Of a DNA stretch of 35,661 bases, positions 31,110 through 35,661 are shown in pieces. Under the pieces are notes generated by a model, which was not told where the DNA came from, searched no databases, and saw nothing but the letters and a program-made list of their open reading frames with translations. The DNA is from Actinomycetota bacterium (GTDB taxonomy: Bacteria; Actinomycetota; Actinomycetes; Nanopelagicales; Nanopelagicaceae): the NCBI GenBank assembly GCA_009698445.1, contig WLQG01000010.1, positions 1 to 35,661 on the forward strand, written 5' to 3'. How positions within the stretch are numbered: position 1 is the stretch's first letter; each line of letters starts with the position of its first letter. The translations under genes and the position numbers were made by a program.

Positions 31110-32222
31110 TTAACTCAGTGACGTTGTAAGTAAACCAACCTGAGATTCAATCTCACTATTTCCACCATGATGGCCAACCATTGCGCCTTCTTTTTCGGCG
31201 CGTTCTGGATCTAATAAAACTACTCCGGCTTGGGCGATTGCAATGACATCACCCATGCGATCAAGTGAATCAGCAGTTACGTCTGCGCCAAATAAATTAG
31301 CTGTTATGGCGCCTTCACGCGTTAGGACGCTCACACGATTTCCTAAAAACTCTTGCCATCTCGTGGAAACTTCGATGCGGGCGTTAGCACTGTCTTGTTC
31401 AGGTGATAAGTAAAGATGTCGGGCACGCGGTTCTCCACCGATAACAGATACACCTTCTAACAATGGATTTTCTTGGCCAATAACTATCTTCTCTTCTACA
31501 TTGACCATTCCATGATCTGAAGTCAGCCAGATACGGGTTCCCTTTGGCATCTCTTTCATCAGGCTAGAAAACATTTGGTCAATCATAGAAAGCGCAGCTA
31601 GCCATTTATCACTTCCTACTCCATCACTATGACCGGCTGCATCTAAATCGTTGACATAGAGATAGACAAATGAAGGAGTCTTTTGAAGCGCAGCCTTTGT
31701 CTCGGCGATTAAATCTGTAGCAACGTTTGCGCCTTTGTACTGAGCCCCACGAAAAACTGCGCGAGTAAATCCAGAGTTTTCATAGCGCTTAGCGGCAACA
31801 TGAGTAACCATAATATTTTCGGCAACTGCGCGCTCAAACAAAGTTGGTACAGGTTGCCAATTCATAGGGTCAACTCGCTCATCCCACTTGAGAGCATTAA
31901 GAATGCGGCCACCACTACGGGGAACTTGGACGGTATAGCCCAACATTCCGTGCACTCCTGGCAAAGTTCCGGTTGTTAATGTCGCTAGAGAAGTTGCAGT
32001 TGTAGAAGGAAAAGATGTTTGAATAGTTGCAAAATTTGTCAATCTAGAAATCGTTGGCATTGCATCGCCGTACTTTTCAATTATGTCTGCGCCAAAGCCA
32101 TCAATAAGAAATAAAAGCTCACGCCCACTGGGCGATTGACCAACGCTTAAATGGTCCTCGGCTGTTGTTAGTCCCAAGGAAGAAAAGATCGATGGAGTTA
32201 TCTGGGATAAATGCACGTTCAT
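31110..32222 (-). CDS. alkaline-phosphatase-superfamily phosphodiesterase/nucleotide pyrophosphatase
   Basis: This 370-residue protein has the alkaline-phosphatase-superfamily core. L-F-L-I-D-G-F-G-A-D near residue 34 holds the first metal Asp, and the nucleophile Thr is in S-F-P-S-T-T-A-T-S-L-A-T-L near 75. Y-V-N-D-L-D-A-A-G-H-S near 193, T-S-D-H-G-M-V-N-V near 243 and G-H-H-G-G near the C-terminus supply Asp and His for the two-metal site. No signal peptide is visible, so it appears cytoplasmic. Substrate unknown; the family hydrolyses nucleotide sugars, phosphonates or phosphodiesters. A TAATGA hexamer lies six bases before the ATG (non-canonical last base). Confidence 0.83.
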   Translation of the reverse strand: MNVHLSQITPSIFSSLGLTTAEDHLSVGQSPSGRELLFLIDGFGADIIEKYGDAMPTISRLTNFATIQTSFPSTTATSLATLTTGTLPGVHGMLGYTVQVPRSGGRILNALKWDERVDPMNWQPVPTLFERAVAENIMVTHVAAKRYENSGFTRAVFRGAQYKGANVATDLIAETKAALQKTPSFVYLYVNDLDAAGHSDGVGSDKWLAALSMIDQMFSSLMKEMPKGTRIWLTSDHGMVNVEEKIVIGQENPLLEGVSVIGGEPRARHLYLSPEQDSANARIEVSTRWQEFLGNRVSVLTREGAITANLFGADVTADSLDRMGDVIAIAQAGVVLLDPERAEKEGAMVGHHGGNSEIESQVGLLTTSLS

Positions 32223-32241
32223 ATCTTCTCATTACATCGGC

Positions 32242-32253
32242 TAAGGTTGACCC
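32242..32253 (+). promoter_or_regulatory. leaderless promoter -10 of psuG (TAAGGT-N6-ATG)
   Basis: TAAGGT at 32242-32247 lies exactly six bases before the ATG at 32254, in a 31-base gap shared with the divergent phosphodiesterase gene. No ribosome-binding site is present. Confidence 0.55.
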
Positions 32254-33153
32254 ATGAAGAGTGCAATTAAATATTCAGCCGAAGTTTCGGCTGCAATTGC
32301 AGCGGGCCAACCCATCGTTGCACTCGAATCTACGATTATTAGCCACGGATTACCTCGCCCATCAAATCTTGCCGTTGCCCAAGAATGTGAACGCATTATT
32401 CGAGAGCGTGGAGCCGTTCCTGCCACTATTGCCCTACTTGATGGCGTTGTACATATTGGCCTTGAATCAGATGAACTTGATGCAATCGCAAATCGTGATG
32501 ATATTTCTAAAGCATCCTCTCGTGATTTGGCTATCATTATTGCTCAAGGAAAAAGTGCGGCGACCACTGTTGCAGCCACGGCTCACATTGCTGCAATCGC
32601 TGGAATAAAAGTTTTTGCAACAGGTGGCTTAGGCGGAGTCCACCGCGGAGCCAATGAATCCTTTGACGAATCTGCAGACCTGACCGCCTTGTCACAGTTG
32701 GATATGACTGTTGTATGCGCCGGAGTTAAATCAATTCTTGATGTCCATGCCACCTTAGAGCGCCTTGAGACTCTTGCCATTGCAATTGTGGGCTACAAAA
32801 CCAATCGCTTCCCTGGTTTTTATTTAACTGACTCAGGCTTTGAAATTGAGCACCGTGTTGATTCAGCCGATGAAATTGCAGCAATTATCAAGGCACGCAG
32901 TGATGTACATACCGCCAACCACGCTTTGATTGTTACTAATCCAGTTGCTGTACAGATGGATAAATCGCGTCATGACCAAATTCTGGCATCTGGCCTTGCT
33001 AATGCAGTGCGCGATGGAATCGATGGTAAGTATGTGACTCCTTATCTACTAGAACATTTCCATACTGCAAGCCAAGGTGAATCACTTGCAATTAATACTG
33101 AAATCATTAAATCAAACTGCGCCCTTGCCGCAGATATTGCGGTGGCCTTGTAA
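32254..33153 (+). CDS. psuG: pseudouridine-5'-phosphate glycosidase
   Basis: This 299-residue enzyme cleaves pseudouridine 5'-phosphate to uracil and ribose 5-phosphate. Family marks are V-A-L-E-S-T-I-I-S-H-G-L-P-R-P near residue 24, A-T-I-A-L-L-D-G near 55, the K-A-S-S-R-D-L region near 87 with the conserved Lys, T-T-V-A-A-T near 103 and F-A-T-G-G-L-G-G-V-H-R-G near 119; catalysis needs a Lys, an Asp and Mn2+. psuK follows immediately, so the full pseudouridine pathway is present: kinase, then glycosidase. No dedicated pseudouridine transporter is adjacent. Confidence 0.93.
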   Translation: MKSAIKYSAEVSAAIAAGQPIVALESTIISHGLPRPSNLAVAQECERIIRERGAVPATIALLDGVVHIGLESDELDAIANRDDISKASSRDLAIIIAQGKSAATTVAATAHIAAIAGIKVFATGGLGGVHRGANESFDESADLTALSQLDMTVVCAGVKSILDVHATLERLETLAIAIVGYKTNRFPGFYLTDSGFEIEHRVDSADEIAAIIKARSDVHTANHALIVTNPVAVQMDKSRHDQILASGLANAVRDGIDGKYVTPYLLEHFHTASQGESLAINTEIIKSNCALAADIAVAL

Positions 33154-34035
33154 ATGAAAAAGATCCTATGTATTGGCGATTTAGCCCTCGATGTTATTTC
33201 ACAGCTCAAAGAGCCAATTAATTATGGAAATGACACGGCTAGTCGCATCAGTAGTCACCCAGGTGGTCAAGCGGCAAATGTTGCTACATGGATTACCCGT
33301 ACGCACTCAAAGTCACAGTTAGTAGCGAGAGTTGGCAATGATCCTGTGGGATTTGCGCTTATTTCAGATTTAGATAAATACGGCGTAGAACATATGAATT
33401 TAATGCACTCTGGGCGCCCTACTGGCGTTGTTGTTATTTTGGTTGATTCCAATGGCGAACGAACAATGTTTCCAGATAACGGAGCTAACGCCGACCTTGA
33501 ATTAAGCGATCTACCTCCACTCGATGATGTAGATGGCGTTTATTTGAGTGGTTATGCATTACTTGATTTCCGTAGCCGTGATGCCGTTCTATCGATGATT
33601 AAGAAAATAAAGGCTGCTGGAAAGCCAATTTATTTTGATCCCACAACAACGGGTGCAATGAAGATTGTTTCTCGCGAAGAAGTTCTGTCCTGGGTCGCAT
33701 TAATGGATGGAATTTTGCTCAACTCTGAAGAAGCGCTCTATCTTGGCGATGCCACAGATGTTGAAAGCGCAGAAAAGAATTTAACTGCTTTTACTCCACT
33801 TGTTGTCATCAAATTAGGTTCTCGTGGAGCAATGGCCGTTCACAACGGCGTTATTGCAAAAGTGTCTGCCGTCACTACAAGTGTGGTTGATACAACTGGA
33901 GCTGGAGATTCATTTGCTGCTGGATTTATTCCAAAGTGGCTGGAAACAAATGATTTAGAAGCCGCTCTTTCTGCCGGAACTGCATTAGCGGCAAAGTGTG
34001 TAGCAGCTGTTGGGGCGCGCCCTCCCCTAGATTAA
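33154..34035 (+). CDS. psuK: PfkB-family sugar kinase, probable pseudouridine kinase
   Basis: This 293-residue ribokinase-fold protein has the N-terminal G-D-L-A-L-D-V, H-P-G-G-Q-A-A-N-V-A near residue 31 (substrate-binding G-G motif), and D-T-T-G-A-G-D-S-F-A-A-G near 246 (catalytic Asp and anion hole). Its ATG directly follows the psuG TAA, so they form one operon. In that setting it most likely phosphorylates pseudouridine to pseudouridine 5'-phosphate, the PsuG substrate. Alone, the sequence would also allow ribokinase or adenosine kinase-like function. Confidence 0.85.
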   Translation: MKKILCIGDLALDVISQLKEPINYGNDTASRISSHPGGQAANVATWITRTHSKSQLVARVGNDPVGFALISDLDKYGVEHMNLMHSGRPTGVVVILVDSNGERTMFPDNGANADLELSDLPPLDDVDGVYLSGYALLDFRSRDAVLSMIKKIKAAGKPIYFDPTTTGAMKIVSREEVLSWVALMDGILLNSEEALYLGDATDVESAEKNLTAFTPLVVIKLGSRGAMAVHNGVIAKVSAVTTSVVDTTGAGDSFAAGFIPKWLETNDLEAALSAGTALAAKCVAAVGARPPLD

Positions 34036-34048
34036 GCAACTCTCTTGG

Positions 34049-34060
34049 CAGAATGCTCCA
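34049..34060 (+). promoter_or_regulatory. possible leaderless promoter -10 of parC (CAGAAT-N6-ATG)
   Basis: CAGAAT at 34049-34054 lies six bases before the ATG at 34061. It has C in place of the first T of TANNNT, the same deviation as at cruF. No ribosome-binding site is seen in the 25-base gap after psuK. Confidence 0.3.
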
Positions 34061-35593
34061 ATGGCAACTGCGAAGACTCCCGCGAAAACTGCGGCAAAAG
34101 GTAAAAAACCGGTCGGTCCAAAACCTGGTGAATACCCAGGCAAGATCGTAGACATCGATGTATCTAAAGAAGTTTCTGAATCATTTCTTGAATATGCATA
34201 CTCTGTAATTTATTCACGTGCGCTACCTGATGCGCGTGATGGTCTCAAGCCAGTTCACCGTCGCATCTTGCATCAGATGGCAGATATGGGTCTTCGCCCA
34301 GAACGTGGACATGTAAAGAGCGCGCGAGTTGTTGGTGAAGTAATGGGTAAATTGCACCCTCACGGCGATGGTGCAATTTATGACGCACTTGTTCGTATGG
34401 CTCAATCATTTTCAATGCGCTTGCCACTTATCGATGGCCACGGAAACTTTGGTTCACTCGATGCCGGTCCTGCAGCGATGCGTTATACCGAAGCACGTCT
34501 TGCTAGCGCTGCAATGGCGATGGTGGCAGAAGCCGATGAAGACACAGTTGATTTTGGTCCTAACTACGACGGACAACTCTCAGAACCTTTAGTTCTTCCT
34601 GCGGCATATCCCAACCTCTTGGTAAATGGTGGATCAGGTATCGCAGTAGGTATGGCCACCAACATGGCTCCTCACAACTTGGGCGAAGTAATCGCTGCGA
34701 CAAAGTTTTTAATTGAAAACCCCAGCGCAACTATTAAGCAGCTCATGAAATTTGTTCCAGGTCCAGATTTTCCAACCGGTGGTGAAATCGTTGGCCTCGA
34801 AGGTGTGCGCGAGGCATATGCAACGGGCAAGGGTTCTTTTAAAGTTCGCGCCAGTGTTGAAATTGAAAAAGTTACCTCTCGCAAAATGGGAATTGTTATC
34901 AAGGAACTTCCCTTCACGATCGGACCTGAAAAGGTGGTTGAGCGTATTGCTGCCCTTGTTAAATCCAAGAAAATTACCGGCATCAGCGACATTATCGACC
35001 TCACGGATGGACAGACCGGCACCAACGTTGTGATCGAAATTAAAAACGGTTTCGAGCCTGAAGCGGTTCTAGAACAGCTGTATTCATTGACCCCGATGGA
35101 AGATGCTTTCTCAATTAACGCTGTGGCCCTGGTTAAAGGCAAGCCACAGACGTTGGGATTAAAAGAACTTCTTAAAGTGTTTATTGAGCACCGCATTGAA
35201 GTTGTGCGCCGTCGCAGTGAATACCGTAAGGCTAAAGCTGAAGGACGTTTAACTCTGGTTGATGGTTTGCTCAAAGCAATTATCGATATCGATAAGGTCA
35301 TCAAAATTATTCGTGCCAGTGATGATGCAGCAACTGCCAAGGAAAAGTTGATGAAGGACTTTAAATTAAACGATGAGCAAACAACATACATCTTGGATAT
35401 GCCACTTCGTCGTTTAACTAAGATGAGCAAACTTGAACTTGAAACTGAGCAAAAGGAACTTAAAGCCACCATTGCTGAGTTAACTAAACTGCTCAAGAGC
35501 GAAGATGCGATCAAAGCACAGGTTTCAGATGAATTAACTGCCGTTGGTAAGTCATTTGCTACCCCACGAAAAACTCGAATTGGCGCTGCCTAA
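34061..35593 (+). CDS. parC: topoisomerase IV / gyrase A subunit lacking the C-terminal domain
   Basis: This 510-residue type IIA topoisomerase A subunit has an N-terminal Lys/Ala/Pro tail (about 1-25), the winged-helix breakage-reunion domain with S-R-A-L-P-D-A-R-D-G-L-K-P-V-H-R-R near 51, H-P-H-G-D-G-A-I-Y-D near 105 and catalytic Tyr142 in R-Y-T-E, then the tower and coiled-coil region to about residue 490. Where ParC or GyrA normally continue into a beta-pinwheel DNA-wrapping domain (total about 750-850 residues), this protein stops with a TAA, and stops follow in the other frames before the next gene. No GyrA-box (Q-R-R-G-G-x-G) is present. The quinolone-region Ser is Gly here. ParE is not in the window. 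Confidence 0.85.
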   Translation: MATAKTPAKTAAKGKKPVGPKPGEYPGKIVDIDVSKEVSESFLEYAYSVIYSRALPDARDGLKPVHRRILHQMADMGLRPERGHVKSARVVGEVMGKLHPHGDGAIYDALVRMAQSFSMRLPLIDGHGNFGSLDAGPAAMRYTEARLASAAMAMVAEADEDTVDFGPNYDGQLSEPLVLPAAYPNLLVNGGSGIAVGMATNMAPHNLGEVIAATKFLIENPSATIKQLMKFVPGPDFPTGGEIVGLEGVREAYATGKGSFKVRASVEIEKVTSRKMGIVIKELPFTIGPEKVVERIAALVKSKKITGISDIIDLTDGQTGTNVVIEIKNGFEPEAVLEQLYSLTPMEDAFSINAVALVKGKPQTLGLKELLKVFIEHRIEVVRRRSEYRKAKAEGRLTLVDGLLKAIIDIDKVIKIIRASDDAATAKEKLMKDFKLNDEQTTYILDMPLRRLTKMSKLELETEQKELKATIAELTKLLKSEDAIKAQVSDELTAVGKSFATPRKTRIGAA

Positions 35594-35599
35594 CCTCTA

Positions 35600-35615
35600 G
35601 CCGTTAAACTACGGC
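35600..35615 (+). promoter_or_regulatory. promoter-like hexamer inside a short inverted repeat
   Basis: GCCGT (35600-35604) and ACGGC (35611-35615) are exact inverted repeats flanking TAAACT (35605-35610). The GTG of the next gene is at 35616, five bases after TAAACT. It could be a leaderless -10 or a weak hairpin at the parC end. Confidence 0.35.
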
Positions 35616-35661
35616 GTGATTTCAACCCAAGCGCTAGAACTTCGAGCAGGTGCTCGCCTAC
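35616..35661 (+). CDS. start of an ABC-F-like ATP-binding protein (partial)
   Basis: From GTG 35616 only 15 residues are visible: V/M-I-S-T-Q-A-L-E-L-R-A-G-A-R-L. This matches the usual N-terminus of actinobacterial ABC-F proteins, where L-E-L-R-x-G-A-R-L precedes the first Walker A. The rest runs out of the window, so ATPase motifs cannot be checked. ABC-F proteins act on the ribosome rather than as transporters. Confidence 0.55.
   Translation, partial: MISTQALELRAGARL

Noticed and set aside
34672-35514. Long open frame on the minus strand inside parC
   Set aside because: It is Ser-rich and leucine-rich with no family features and lies entirely opposite a well-supported topoisomerase gene.
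35560-35615. Frameshift as the cause of the short ParC
   Set aside because: All frames carry stops right after the end and a new gene starts at 35616, so no displaced C-terminal domain is present.
1-35661. CRISPR array, tRNA, rRNA, insertion sequence or prophage
   Set aside because: No repeated spacer arrays, cloverleaf or rRNA motifs, transposase or phage genes were seen; almost all of the sequence is accounted for by ordinary genes.

Overview
The window reads as a stretch of a small, gene-dense, rather AT-rich chromosome from an actinobacterium. Several genes are typical of Actinomycetota: the divisome protein SepH, a plant-type (class II) DAHP synthase, a PASTA-domain Ser/Thr kinase, a GlgC/GlgA(GlgM) glycogen pair, a heterodimeric CrtYc/CrtYd lycopene cyclase and a PPi-type phosphofructokinase. 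Low GC, tiny intergenic gaps and overlapping convergent genes suggest a streamlined freshwater lineage of the acI/Nanopelagicales kind. That placement is inferred from style, not from a marker gene. There is no rRNA, tRNA, insertion sequence, phage or CRISPR array, and no gene-free stretch above 300 bases; the longest gaps are about 110 bases.

Layout. Positions 1-958 hold the tail of a VOC/glyoxalase protein, a small membrane protein and a CrtA-type carotenoid oxygenase. From there to 9095 lies a carotenoid cluster: crtA-like, cruF, cruG and a crtD-like desaturase on +, a CDP-alcohol phosphatidyltransferase on -, crtE-crtI-crtB on +, and crtYd/crtYc on -. Together these would take GGPP to lycopene, cyclise one or both ends, and hydrate, desaturate, 2-hydroxylate and glycosylate an open end, which is a myxol-glycoside-like route. 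Positions 9106-10252 hold a TPP riboswitch, a PnuT-type thiamine transporter and an overlapping P-loop kinase. Positions 10278-14988 encode the PASTA kinase, endonuclease IV, an EamA transporter and threonine aldolase. Positions 14965-21798 carry Ogt, DAHP synthase, phosphofructokinase, xylulokinase, GlgC and GlgA/GlgM, with a second EamA transporter after them.

Positions 22659-28180 are a minus-strand housekeeping block read rplS-lepB-rnhB-yraN-comM-dprA-era. Positions 28283-31098 hold a divergent inositol-phosphatase / MFS-sepH arrangement, then a phosphodiesterase-like protein on -, the pseudouridine catabolic pair psuG-psuK, a topoisomerase IV/gyrase A subunit without its C-terminal domain, and the start of an ABC-F-like gene.

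The most striking non-coding pattern is at start codons. At 13 genes, nearly all at the head of a transcript, a TANNNT hexamer lies exactly 6 or 7 bases before the ATG/GTG, as expected for leaderless transcription. The best candidates for new biology are this promoter architecture (especially a 12-bp palindrome forming two back-to-back promoters at 29048-29080), the riboswitch-linked kinase that may trap imported thiamine, and the combined carotenoid pathway.
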